From the NCBI GenBank assembly GCA_018806915.1, contig JAGKQI010000098.1:2418001-2482000 (forward strand): a DNA stretch of 64,000 nt. Direction: 5' to 3'. Source of the stretch: Phytophthora colocasiae (Eukaryota > Oomycota > Peronosporomycetes > Peronosporales > Peronosporaceae). The notes beneath the pieces were generated by a model. That model saw nothing but the letters and a program-made list of their open reading frames with translations, was not told where the DNA came from and ran no database searches. The stretch's first letter is position 1; every line of letters begins with the position of its first letter. The translations under genes were made by a program, and so were the position numbers. Positions 40,084 to 49,715 of this stretch are shown in pieces.

Positions 40084-40713
40084 CCAATTAGGACAGGGGA
40101 CGTCAACAGTCTGTTGCCTTGGAACCCTGGCACCAAGGTCACTCGTCAGTGATTAACTTTACCATTTTGGCCATGGGGGGAATTGAACCCTCGTCACTTT
40201 ATCAAAAAATAGAAGTCACTATTATGCGACTATTTATTTGCCCCAAGGTTCATTTTATTGTGCATGTCTCGATTATATTTGACGTAATCGGATTGGCTAT
40301 ATATCTAAAATGGCTACAAGCGTCACACATTTGTGTCCGTACCCATCGCTATACAAAAGAAAAACCTAACGCGTCACATCTTTCCGTCCAAATCTGTATT
40401 GTCGTACTATGGTTGCAGTAACGCCTCTCCCTCATTTGAGGCACTACTGTGCACAGACGGTGCCGACAAGTTTGTCTACCGAACGCAACACACTTCTTGT
40501 AGGTTAGCGAGATTTCTACAAGGGCGACAGCAAGGTCGAGACGAGGAAGACGGGAAGGGAGCTCTCGAGGACGGCCACCAGGCATCTTGAATGAGTCGGA
40601 GGGTGTTCGGGCGAGATACTTTCACGGCTAGGATGCGATTGTGGCAATCTCGTCAAGAGGACCTCCTAGAATTTACGACGTGCGATCTATGCAATTATTA
40701 CTGCCCCGGCTCG
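40084..40713. other. Right part of pogo-like element, no gene
   Basis: No supported ORF. A tRNA-like B-box word on the minus strand (GGTTCAATTCC, about 40166-40176) was noted but no tRNA can be folded with confidence. The inverted copy of the internal word at 38095 lies at about 40407-40421. Confidence 0.4.
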
Positions 40714-40784
40714 AATGCATCATTTCGTCCCGGTGATGCATTTTTTTAGGGCGCTTGATGCAAATTCAACCGCCCTCGACGGTA

Positions 40785-41766
40785 ACAACATCTTGATGGC
40801 AACACGTCTTCGATTGTACGAACCGATGTACACTTCACCGTACCCTCCTCGAGAGAGAAGACGTTTGATAATGACCTTTTCACGCGAGACACGAGATCCT
40901 AAGATGATTTCGTCACGATAGAGTCCAGATTCGTCTTCGTTCTCATTTCCTCCTCGACTAGACTGAACACTTGCACTAGCGTGAGCTGGTGGAGACTCCA
41001 TTGGGATTTCCATAGCTAAAACTGCATTCACAAAGCCACCACCAACATCAGAAGGAGCTGTTGAGCTGTTGACATCCTGACGTTTCCGTGTTGATCGACG
41101 TCTGCACCAGAAGAAGATACAGCAGGCAATGATAGTAACTACCAGAGCGGCTGCAACAATCATGATAGAAGTACCCGAGCCCAAGCCTGACGAAGTACTT
41201 GTATCATCATTACCAGTGCTAATAGTTACAGCATTTGCACTGCTTCCACTCATCGAGTAAAACTTGTATTGGTCATCATAGCACGAACGATTCTCCACAC
41301 CTTTCTCGAATGCAAACGTCTTCACTTGTGCCTTTGAGCACGAATCATCCTCAAACAATTTCAAAATCTGTAATTCGTCACTAATCGTAGCGATCGCTGA
41401 GTTAGTGGAATTAACTATCTTGATACAGTTGCAGTTGGTCAGGAACACGTTTCCTTCGACGTATTCCTCACAGTCACCAGATGTACTGTTGAACTGTTCC
41501 AGTATCAAAAAGTTTGTTTTGTCGTAGTTCGTGGCCCATTCCAAAGTATCATCAACGCAACTGGTCCTCCGATAGTACTCACTGCCTTGAAATGCGTAAG
41601 GCGAGGAATCAGACGTGACGTTGCAGTCGTTTTCAGGAATAATGTTGATGTAGAACGGGAGTCCGGAACAGTCGGAGGTTTCCCAAAACTCAGTCTGCTG
41701 GTACGTCAAAGCTACCACTTGTTCTATGAACAAAAGCAGCGACAAAAATACAGAGAGTGTTGCCAT
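40785..41766 (-). pseudogene. Kinase 2 pseudogene, N-terminal piece (signal peptide, ectodomain, TM, start of kinase)
   Basis: The Met at 41766 opens a signal peptide (MATLSVFLSLLLFIEQVVA); an upstream Met at 41835 is less likely. The ectodomain parallels kinase 1 (LTYQQTEFWETSDCSGLPFY against FTYQQSGYWETEGCSGAPFY). A TM (IMIVAAALVVTIIACCIFFW), a basic stop-transfer, and the glycine loop RGGYGEVYIG with AIKMLL follow. The frame then runs into the inverted terminus of the pogo-like element and stops. The continuation is at 37561-37093. Confidence 0.88.
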
Positions 41767-42065
41767 TTTCGTGCAGTGAACAATGTCTTTCTCTGAAGCC
41801 GATTGAATTGTGGCGAATAATGGACAACTAGACAAAAAGTGAAGCCATTTACCGAGATTCCCTTCCCAACTCTTGAATGAATCTCCACTTCCTTACAGTG
41901 ACAACTTCAATCGAGTATCTTTATTCGACAGTACTCGTACGCAAGACGACTGTCTTCACAAGAAACACAAGCTACAGCTACTTACACTTAGAATAACTAT
42001 ACAACTATATATGTAAATAATTCTTTCATAGTTATTATTGGTCGCTAGGTATCAAAAGCCGTTAG

Positions 42066-43175
42066 ATGTGTGAGTCAAGTCATGCGCGAAACCTACCTAT
42101 GGGCTTATCCCGAGCTTTCAGCCCCGCGTCCTGGTCCTCTCCAGGTCCAGTTACGTTTATGACCACTTCTCCTTCTTCTTCTCAGCTGCAAATGGTCAAG
42201 AAACCACTGGTTTCCATCTTCGATTGGGATGACACGTTGTGTCCTACAACATGGCTACATCTTCGAGGATTGTTGGTTGCCCACGGTCTCATTGATGAAG
42301 CTCCATCCATGGACATTGAGACTTTCGAACAACAGCACTCACGACTTTCTCCTTTGACTTCAACCGACCGGAAACAATTGGAATTGTTGGAATCTCAAGT
42401 ATTGCAATTGTTACAATTGGCAGCTCGTTTCGGTCCGGTGTTTATTGTCACGGCCGCTTCGTTACCTTGGGTGGTGGCAAGTGCTGAGCATTTCCTGCCT
42501 AAAGTTCGACAATTCTTGCTGGACAACCAGAGCCAACGTGGAGATGAGATGGAACGGATACAAGTAGTGTCGGCTAGAGATTGGTACCATCATCGAGTTG
42601 GTACAGGGGGAAGTCAACTTGAATGGAAATGCGCGACGTTCGAAGCTTTGTGCGGCCATTTGAAGGTACAAGAAGTGTTTAGCAGACTGAAGACTCGGAC
42701 GGATTTGATTTCAATTGGAGACGCTCGATTCGAGCAAGAAGCGTGTGTGAGGATGGAGCTGAAGGCTGGAGATTTCGTACGTAGTAAAACGATGAAGTTT
42801 ATGGATCAACCAACGTTGGAGGAACTGCTGGAGCAACTTCAAATGGCCAACAAGATGTTCAATCCCATGTGTCAGTATGACAGCGGGTTGCATCTTTGTG
42901 TCTCTCGGAAAGATTTTGGTAACTTTCACAATATGTTCGGAAATGCTGGGAGAATTGTCGAGATCGCACTTGAAACGCTTCTGCTCGTGCAAATTGACTG
43001 CAAAACAGCGTTGGAAGGACCGAAGGCTACAGATAGTGACGCGAGACTTCAACAGCTATTAGCAGCGGCAGATTCGCTGGCTCATAAAGCGCGTTATGCG
43101 GTTTCAGCTAGTCACGGACTTAGTGGCAGTCAAAACGAGTCGCCGCTTGCAGCTGTGCCAGGGATTCGAAGCTGA
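42066..43175 (+). CDS. HAD-superfamily phosphatase-like protein
   Basis: A 369-aa protein. The HAD nucleophile motif is FDWDDTLCPT (DxDxT) about 50 residues in. A motif II candidate is FIVTAASLPWV, and a motif IV-like ISIGDARFEQEA comes with a Lys/Arg-rich segment. The C-terminal 100 residues (HNMFGNAGRIVEIALETLLL) are helical and not part of the HAD fold. The first three Mets (42066, 42099, 42159) are all possible starts. The substrate is unknown; oomycete proteins of this type are annotated only as HAD-like. The last 97 codons are duplicated, inverted, at 59446-59735. Confidence 0.7.
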   Translation: MCESSHARNLPMGLSRAFSPASWSSPGPVTFMTTSPSSSQLQMVKKPLVSIFDWDDTLCPTTWLHLRGLLVAHGLIDEAPSMDIETFEQQHSRLSPLTSTDRKQLELLESQVLQLLQLAARFGPVFIVTAASLPWVVASAEHFLPKVRQFLLDNQSQRGDEMERIQVVSARDWYHHRVGTGGSQLEWKCATFEALCGHLKVQEVFSRLKTRTDLISIGDARFEQEACVRMELKAGDFVRSKTMKFMDQPTLEELLEQLQMANKMFNPMCQYDSGLHLCVSRKDFGNFHNMFGNAGRIVEIALETLLLVQIDCKTALEGPKATDSDARLQQLLAAADSLAHKARYAVSASHGLSGSQNESPLAAVPGIRS

Positions 43176-43769
43176 CTGCGAACTGAAGCGTAGGTGTTAG
43201 ATCCCACCAGTTTTGATAGTGATAGGGAAGAGGAGGGGTAAATTTTAATGCATAGGTAACAAAAGCTTGCAGTTGTGTATAATCTAGGGCGTAAAACTTC
43301 GTACCAGCAAACTTTACTAAGTGAGTTCTACGAGTGCAACCTTTGTGCCTGGTAAACTCCTGAGCATTACTACCCTGTGCGTTTAGTAATTTCAGACCAA
43401 TTTTTGCCGCCAAGTGAACGCATGAGTAGAAGGCGCTGTTTGGTGCTGTTTTGGCTGTAGGGTGTCAATTCAAAGGCTCCTGTCTTTCCTACTGAAGTAT
43501 CTGCTAAAGAGTTTTATCATGACGTATCTTAGACGTCTTCGAGCCGTTGCTTTCAAAGTCCTTTTCGTGATGGTCATCAATCCAAGAGCCCGACCGTTCC
43601 TTTGCTACTACGCAACACAAATTCTGTAAAGAGCTTTACCGGTGAGGCTTCCTGGAGACGTAGCTCGCCATGAACTGTTTCCGCCCAGTACCTGCGTCGT
43701 TCTCACTTTGCAATTTGCTTCCTGCACCCTCCACCCAGCGTGTACTCTTCCACCAACTCAAACACCAAC
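43176..43769. other. Intergenic within duplication arm A
   Basis: Nothing gene-like was found. It contains the HAD 3' flank and the promoter of the Ser/Thr-rich secreted protein. It is mirrored at 58931-59445. Confidence 0.5.
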
Positions 43770-44529
43770 ATGGTCGCTCGTTACACTTTCCAACTCGCCT
43801 TGATCGCCTCGGCTGCACTCCTGCTCTCGTCTTCAGAAGCTTGTCTTACCGGATTTTTCACGGGCAATGACTGCGACTCCGACAGCACGAGTACGACCTT
43901 ACTCGGTGGCGTCGTGGATGCTCCGTGTGATGAAGAAACGCCTTCGATCCTCTCGAGTGGACTGTTAACTGGCGGACTGACGAGTGGCCTGAGTGGTGGC
44001 ATTAGTGCGGATGTCCCCTGCGACGAAACTCCATCGATTGCCTCTGGTGGTCTTACAAGTGGCCTCAAGTGGTTTCACCAGTGGCCTCACAGGCACTGGA
44101 GTGTCGACTGCGGACATTCCGTGCGATGAACCATCGTCTTCGATCATCTCGGGTGGACTATCAAGTGGAGGATTCAGTGGTTTGAGTACTGGTACAGGAA
44201 CCACGTCGCAACAAACTTCCACTACGAACACCAATACTGGTATTTCTAACACCGGCACTTCCAGTACTTCCACTACGGCCAATTCACCTCCCACAATGCC
44301 GTCTCTAGCGTCATCCACTGCAACTGGAACATCAGCAACAGCCACGGCAACGTCGACGGCTACTTCCACTGCGCAGACAGCAACATCGGACCCTACTACG
44401 TCCCAAGCAGCGCAGACGTCCACCGCAGCCGACCCAGCCACCAAGGCGGGACGATCCAGCACAAGCTCGACAGACCCATCGACGACGTCCACGACCCTCA
44501 GTTCGGCCGCTCAGCACCTGCGTCACTAG
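43770..44529 (+). pseudogene. Ser/Thr-rich secreted protein, copy A, with internal frameshift
   Basis: The Met at 43770 starts a signal peptide (MVARYTFQLALIASAALLLSSSEA). Repeats of the form (A/V/I)PCDExPSIxSGGLxSGL follow. The frame ends at 44129, but the repeat pattern continues in a second frame after GGLTSGL (SSGFTSGLTGTGVSTADIPCDE) and then a long Ser/Thr/Ala-rich tail to 44529. The shift is at about 44070. It is shared by copy B, so it is older than the duplication or reflects an unusual expression mode. The low-complexity, mucin-like composition suggests a cell-wall or extracellular protein. Confidence 0.65.
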
Positions 44530-44700
44530 AGTTATGAGCGCTCCTGAGGCTCAACAACTCGGTCCCAATGTCCCAATCTTTTTCTCTTCTCCGTAGCGTC
44601 TCTTTTACCTTTGTAGTTGACCAGTTCGTTCACCAAAACTTTGGTGATCACGCTAATGTTGAATCGATTCATTCATGTCGAACTGGTTGGTTTTTGCAAA

Positions 44701-46545
44701 TTATCCGACGATCTCATCAACGTCACCTAAGTATTCTTGGTACTTACTCAAGAACGTGAGGATCACGCCATTCGACCAGCCAAAACCGAACTGAGGTGTG
44801 TATTCTCCGCCATCTCCCACACCTCCAAGCTGTTGAGAGTTATACTTCTCGAACATGAGTCCAGTCTTCTTCCACGCCACATATCCAGCTTTCACCCACG
44901 TCCGAACGAGACGTTTAGCTAAAGCACGAGCCTGAACTGTTCCAGCCTCATGCAAACTTTCAATGATGAGATCCTGCAGAGGCGGCCAGGCGTTAGGTGC
45001 GTCCCATTGCTGACTCGTAGCAGACGTTGTAGTTTGAACGCCTCCTTCTTGAACCAGACCGGAAGCTTCCAAAGACGCTACGATCTTCTCCAGTCGAGAA
45101 GAACCCAAAGTGTCCGCAACTTTACCCCACAATGGGAAATAGTTGGATACAGACACCACTGGGGAATGCTCGCGGGAATCGAGTAAGTAATCTTTCCAGC
45201 AACCGTCCGCTTCGTTCCAAAGCACAACGTCCATCGCCTTCGCTCGGGTCTTCGCTGCGTCTTTAAACCGCGTCATTGCAACGGAATTCCCGAGTAACTC
45301 GTGGAATTGAGCTAGATTGAGCTCCACACGGTGTAAAATGACATTCAGTTCCACTGGGATCACGAGGGAAGTGCGGATCGTAGGTAAAGTAGAGTAGTCT
45401 TTGAACCAGCGACTACTGAAGTCCCAACCGCTTTCAGCCGACGCTATAATATCGTCGTAAACTGAGGCTTTCTCACTGGTAGCAGTAGACGCCGTACGAA
45501 CATCTTCACGATACGATTCCGGTCGAGGTTCACCGGCATGTACGACGTATCTGTTAAGTACGAACGTCTCACCTTCAACCGGGACTTCAACGGCGTGGCC
45601 ATGAGCACCAAGATGCATCCAGAACTCGTACTCACGCTCTAGAAGAGGCACTGTAGCTTGTAAGTACTGAAGATCCCAATCCTCTCCATTGTCTAACTTC
45701 GCAACTAAGCGGACCATATCCGACAGCATCGGCGGTTGGGATCGGGTGAGGTAGTACACACGTCCTCCGTTTGGAACGAAGCCAAACTCGTCCACGTATT
45801 CGAGCAGGTGATTCACGACTCCGCGTGCTGTTTGTCGTAGACCACTGACCAGAAGTCCCTGTACGATCCAGTAGGAATCCCAATAGTAACTTTCACGGAA
45901 GCGACCACCAGGGACGACCAGTACATTCTCCCCGTTGAATTCACGCGGTAGAGTTTTAACTGGAAGAGACCGAAGAAATGAGCTCCTGGCTTCTTGATCT
46001 ACTGAAGCAGACACTGGTACTCGAGCGAGAACCTTCCAGAGATTATGCAGCTCCATTGCCCAGTTACGTAGACGTTCATCGTTGATAGCTGCGATCTGTA
46101 GAGGTACCTCTCCTTCTTTATAGTCAGGAGGAGTAACCTGAACAAGTTCTGCTCCTGGTGGGTCGAAGTGTTGGTCAATGAACGCGGAAAGCTGCGTTTT
46201 CCACTCGTTCGAGCTGTTTAAACTGCTTCTTAGTTCCTGGAATTGACTCAGTACTGTATCAACTGACGACGTGGTCTTGATGGGCATATCTACGAAGTGT
46301 TTGCTGTCTGGGAAGAGCTCTTGCATCTGCACTTGATGCAGTAATTCGCCTCGGCAGTAAACGCGTTGGAGTTGCTGAATCGTCTGCTGTCGTGGAGTAG
46401 CAACCGCATTTGCATTGACGGTATCGGAGGACATGACGGTGGGGCGAATGTAGCGAATGTAGCGTCGACCGACAGCACCGGAATGCGCAACGGACAAGAA
46501 CACAAGCCACAGGAATAGTCCAGGGAGAGACGTACCGGAGACCAT
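44701..46545 (-). CDS. Secreted GH37 trehalase, intact copy
   Basis: The Met at 46545 (the only ATG near the frame start) opens a signal peptide (MVSGTSLPGLFLWLVFLSVAHSG), giving 614 aa. Trehalase signatures PGGRFRESYYWDSYW and QWDAPNAWPP are present, with catalytic-region motifs GWDFSSRW and FEKYN. It hydrolyses trehalose outside the cell or in the secretory pathway. It is related to the membrane-anchored trehalase at 9650-11848. A near-identical copy at 54224-57947 is broken by a transposon, so this is the functional member. An Inr-like GTAGCCATTT (46603-46612, minus) lies 57 bases upstream. Confidence 0.93.
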   Translation of the reverse strand: MVSGTSLPGLFLWLVFLSVAHSGAVGRRYIRYIRPTVMSSDTVNANAVATPRQQTIQQLQRVYCRGELLHQVQMQELFPDSKHFVDMPIKTTSSVDTVLSQFQELRSSLNSSNEWKTQLSAFIDQHFDPPGAELVQVTPPDYKEGEVPLQIAAINDERLRNWAMELHNLWKVLARVPVSASVDQEARSSFLRSLPVKTLPREFNGENVLVVPGGRFRESYYWDSYWIVQGLLVSGLRQTARGVVNHLLEYVDEFGFVPNGGRVYYLTRSQPPMLSDMVRLVAKLDNGEDWDLQYLQATVPLLEREYEFWMHLGAHGHAVEVPVEGETFVLNRYVVHAGEPRPESYREDVRTASTATSEKASVYDDIIASAESGWDFSSRWFKDYSTLPTIRTSLVIPVELNVILHRVELNLAQFHELLGNSVAMTRFKDAAKTRAKAMDVVLWNEADGCWKDYLLDSREHSPVVSVSNYFPLWGKVADTLGSSRLEKIVASLEASGLVQEGGVQTTTSATSQQWDAPNAWPPLQDLIIESLHEAGTVQARALAKRLVRTWVKAGYVAWKKTGLMFEKYNSQQLGGVGDGGEYTPQFGFGWSNGVILTFLSKYQEYLGDVDEIVG

Positions 46546-46602
46546 GCCGATCCTCAACGATTGGACGAAGCTGGAGAGGCACACGTTCCGCTGATGGAGT
46601 AA

Positions 46603-46612
46603 AAATGGCTAC
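46603..46612 (-). promoter_or_regulatory. Inr-like element of secreted trehalase copy A
   Basis: GTAGCCATTT on the minus strand 57 bases before the ATG. The same word at 54157-54166 precedes the duplicated gene. Confidence 0.45.
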
Positions 46613-46935
46613 GTTTGAAGGGGAATGAAGAACGGAATTTGAGAGGGACAAGACTTGTCGACGTCTGCTCCGGGAGAGTTCGACATGAAATGTCCTTTGC
46701 TGAAAATCAACAACAGAAGTAGTACTAGTAGTAGTAAGTTTCAGCCACATAACACCGTCATTTTGTTTACTTTCCGTAATTTACCGCCGAGAACCTCTCT
46801 GAGCTGACTCACATAAAATACCAAGGTATTATTGCTCAAATTCGGGTGGAAGTAGCGCTGACAAGGTCGACGTGAAATCACATTTTTCTCCATACTTCTT
46901 GAAAGCAGACTTCTGGCTTGCAAGTACGTTTTCGA

Positions 46936-46940
46936 GCTTG
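46936..46940. repeat. Left target-site duplication of copia element (GCTTG)
   Basis: GCTTG immediately precedes the 5' LTR and is repeated at 52407-52411 directly after the 3' LTR. Five bases is typical for LTR retrotransposons. Confidence 0.9.
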
Positions 46941-47168
46941 TGTCGGAGTACTACTCCTATTACTATTGATATGCTCGCTGTTGATAAGATCTCTAGGTTG
47001 CATGCTATAAATATACATTGGGTCGGTGCGACTTGTGCCTCTTGAGCTAGAGAGCGGCATCACTTCCAGTTCCGCCACCTCCTGCCCAAGCAGCACAAGT
47101 CTAGACCCGGAGGCTTTGCTACCTCCCTCTCGTGTTCTTCCTACCTCTGCAATGACCATCAATCGACA
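46941..47168 (+). repeat. 5' LTR of copia element
   Basis: TG...CA ends. It carries a TATA box TATAAATATA at 47006-47015, and an ATG at 47152 in frame with gag. Confidence 0.93.
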
Positions 47169-49641
47169 GGTTATGAGCCCAAATAGGGTTACGCCTCGCC
47201 TCCGCAGGACGTCTGACCAGTCTGAGGTCAGTAATGACTCGGACAGGGAAGATGACGAGCATGGAAGTTCATTGGGAGATGATGATGAGGGTAGCAGTTC
47301 TCAGTTGAGCGGTACGGCTAAGAAAGCAACGTCCTTGGCCTCGTCATCAAGTGGTGAGAGCTCTAGTGCTGACTCAAGCGACTCGGAGAGTGAGCACTCA
47401 AGCTCTGAGGACGCTGACTCAAGTTCAGACAGTGGGCGTGAAAAGAAGCGTAAACGTTCTCGAGGCAAGAAAAGGAGCAGCCGTAAACATTCCCGGAAAT
47501 CAACACAAGATTACTCAAATTTAGAGGTGCCCAAACTCACAGGAGCTGACGATTACGAGTTGTGGCGCACAATGATTGAACTCAAGCTCAAAGTGCAGAA
47601 ATTGTGGAAAATTGTCATCGAACATAAGGTGAAAAAGGAATCATGGAGATCTAGCAAGAAGCGGCGCTTCGAAACGCGCTGGTTAAAGGCACAGGAAACA
47701 ATTGCAGGATCACTTGGTCCGAGACTTGCTGGGCGTTATCGTCGGTTGCTTGTGAATTGCAATCCTGTTTCTCTTTTTCAAGAGATAGAGAAAGAATACA
47801 ATGCAGGCAGTGCGGCCAAGAACGATATTTTGATCAAGAGTGCAATGTTTACTCGCAAATTGGCTCGAGGTGAACGAGTTGACACATACATCGATGCAGT
47901 AATGAAACTACAGGAGGATTTAGTTACGCTCGGATTTCCACTGGAGGATGCTGAACTGGCTCGTTTACTGTTGACTAATGCCCTTGAAGTATTTCCTGAT
48001 CTCAGCAATGAGCTTGTAGCTGCTCGAATGAAAAGAACCGTGTTAGAAGTTGGCCGTGTTCGTGGACGTCTTTTGGCAAGAGAACAAGAAGAAAATATGC
48101 GTGGTACTCAAGTTTCACATAATCCGGCGACTTCTCAAAATAATAATTCAGCTCAAGGGGGAGGACGAATTCTCCAGGTTGTAGACGACCGATCTCCAAC
48201 TCGTCAACATGCTGGACGAGGCGGTATTACCAGAGGGAAACGCATCTCTGGTCATCAAAGCCATCGCCGTTCTGTCCGTAGTGGTATGGATCGCCGTCCG
48301 TGCTCTATTTGCAATCAGCTTGGTCACTGGTACCGAGAATGCCCAAGAAACAACAAACGAGGAAGCTATAATGGACGCCAACGTGATGGTTACAACGGCC
48401 GGTCCAAGTCTGGTGGCCGTGGAGGACATCGTGGTAATGATACGACTGGTCCAATGGAGCTAATGGTGTCCTTGGATAGTTCACCGCAGATGAATACGTG
48501 CAGTCAAATAGAATGGTGTCTGGACAGTGGAGCTCAGGTGAATATCTGTGGAGATCTGTCTTGTTTTGTGGAGATAACTACGGTTAGCAATGGTCGTGTA
48601 ATGCGCTGTGCCAATGGAAGCACGGCAAACGTCAATCAGAAAGGCTCAGTGGAGTTATTCGTAGTTAATCAACGTACCGGTCAAAGGGAACACAGGATTC
48701 TTTCAGATGTATACTACGTTCCTGGTGCAATCGCCAATTTGATCTCGCTCGATTATATGCAATCGCTTGGATATTTCCTGTCGATGGCAAAAGACCAGTC
48801 TGCCTGCTTCTTGGATAAGTCTCGAATCTCACTACAATTCAAAAAAGTTGATGTTATTTATCGAATCGAGTCGGTCAAACCACAAGAACAGCAAACGGAA
48901 GCCGTCTGCAATGCGATTCTGCGATCCAACAGTTCGCAGTCGTTATCGCTCTGGCACAAGCGGTTTGCTCACGCCAGTTCAGAAACAATAAGGAATATGG
49001 CGAAGAATCAAATTGTCAATGGACTGCAGACCAACAGCAAGACATTTGGGGACTGTGACTGTCTTCCGTGTATCAAGGGCAAGAAGGTTCGAATGACTTA
49101 TCGAGAAAGAAGAAACTGTGCGAAGAAGCCGCTGCAAAAGCTTCAAGTAGATGTGTGCACAGTCAATGAGTTGACACTGGATGGGTGTAATTGCTTCCTA
49201 CTCGTTGTGGATAAGTACTCACGGTACAAGTGGATATTCATACTGAAGCAGAAGAGCGAAGCTAAAGAGCACATCATTGCTCTTGTTAACCGTCTTCACG
49301 TTAAGTACAGAGAGAATAACTGGCGGGTTGAAGAAATTCATTCGGATCAAGGTGGCGAATTTGATACCTCCGTACTCCAGGAATTTAGCAGCTCGGAAGG
49401 AATCTCATTGACCACGACGAATGGGTATACGCCACAAGAAAATGGAATTGTCGAGCGCGCTAATGGCATTGTTCTCCCGAAAGTACGGTCGCTTTTGCAC
49501 ATGACAAACCTACCAGAAAGTCTGTGGGGTGAAGCAGCACTGCACGTGGTACATACGATGAATGTGACGGCTTCGCGAGTCATTCAGGTATTACACCGCA
49601 TGAAAAGCTATCTGGTGAGCGTCCAGATGTATCGTGGCTAA
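47152..49641 (+). CDS. Copia Gag-Pol part 1: Gag, protease, integrase
   Basis: The first ATG is at 47152, inside the LTR; a second in-frame ATG at 47173 falls inside the PBS. There is a Ser/Asp/Glu-rich N-terminus, then a Gag domain (YELWRTMIELKLKVQ to LLTNALEVFPDLS) and the CCHC knuckle CSICNQLGHWYREC. The aspartic protease has WCLDSGAQVNICGD. The pre-integrase zinc motif is LWHKRFAHAS with CLPCIKGK. The integrase has Asp in LQVDVC, Asp in HSDQGGEF and Glu in ENGIVERANG. The frame fails after HTMNVTASRVIQ through loss of about one base, and continues in another frame from TPHEKLSGERPDVSW. Confidence 0.93.
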   Translation: MTINRQVMSPNRVTPRLRRTSDQSEVSNDSDREDDEHGSSLGDDDEGSSSQLSGTAKKATSLASSSSGESSSADSSDSESEHSSSEDADSSSDSGREKKRKRSRGKKRSSRKHSRKSTQDYSNLEVPKLTGADDYELWRTMIELKLKVQKLWKIVIEHKVKKESWRSSKKRRFETRWLKAQETIAGSLGPRLAGRYRRLLVNCNPVSLFQEIEKEYNAGSAAKNDILIKSAMFTRKLARGERVDTYIDAVMKLQEDLVTLGFPLEDAELARLLLTNALEVFPDLSNELVAARMKRTVLEVGRVRGRLLAREQEENMRGTQVSHNPATSQNNNSAQGGGRILQVVDDRSPTRQHAGRGGITRGKRISGHQSHRRSVRSGMDRRPCSICNQLGHWYRECPRNNKRGSYNGRQRDGYNGRSKSGGRGGHRGNDTTGPMELMVSLDSSPQMNTCSQIEWCLDSGAQVNICGDLSCFVEITTVSNGRVMRCANGSTANVNQKGSVELFVVNQRTGQREHRILSDVYYVPGAIANLISLDYMQSLGYFLSMAKDQSACFLDKSRISLQFKKVDVIYRIESVKPQEQQTEAVCNAILRSNSSQSLSLWHKRFAHASSETIRNMAKNQIVNGLQTNSKTFGDCDCLPCIKGKKVRMTYRERRNCAKKPLQKLQVDVCTVNELTLDGCNCFLLVVDKYSRYKWIFILKQKSEAKEHIIALVNRLHVKYRENNWRVEEIHSDQGGEFDTSVLQEFSSSEGISLTTTNGYTPQENGIVERANGIVLPKVRSLLHMTNLPESLWGEAALHVVHTMNVTASRVIQVLHRMKSYLVSVQMYRG
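47169..47180 (+). other. Primer-binding site resembling tRNA-iMet anticodon arm
   Basis: GGTTATGAGCCC directly after the 5' LTR is complementary to GGGCTCATAACC, the anticodon stem-loop of initiator tRNA-Met rather than a tRNA 3' end. Drosophila copia primes from such a half-tRNA. Confidence 0.65.
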
Positions 49642-49715
49642 GAACGTGGGGTTCTCTTTGTTATTTTCACATAGCTAGTGGATCGAGGACGAGAAAGAAG
49701 AAGTTATCTTCTCGA

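Larger units (their letters stand above)
37564..40782 (+). mobile_element. Pogo-like (Tc1/mariner superfamily) element inserted in kinase 2
   Basis: The element is 3,219 bases with TIRs of about 68 bases (37564-37631; inverted 40714-40782), starting CCGTCGAGGGCGG and identical except for one A in an A-run. It is flanked by TA at 37562-37563 and 40783-40784. Reading the kinase across one TA gives an uninterrupted LLPETR like its paralogue, proving the insertion point. Inside lie a decayed pogo/DDE_1 transposase and a MITE. It is non-autonomous in its present state. Confidence 0.88.
42884..46805. repeat. Left arm (A) of a large inverted duplication
   Basis: About 3.9 kb that recurs in reverse orientation at 53986-59735 (arm B, interrupted by a mariner element). 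It contains the HAD 3' third, the secreted Ser/Thr-rich gene and the complete secreted trehalase. By eye the arms are nearly identical, with small indels. Arm A holds the complete HAD gene, so it is probably the source. Confidence 0.9.

Noticed and set aside
40150..40240. Possible tRNA or tRNA-derived SINE on the minus strand (GGTTCAATTCC B-box-like word, CCATGG acceptor-like end)
   Set aside because: No convincing D-arm, A box or anticodon stem; only the T-arm-like word is good.
48148..48463. Extra ORFs on both strands in the copia gag/zinc-knuckle region
   Set aside because: Overlap the well-supported Gag frame; shadows.
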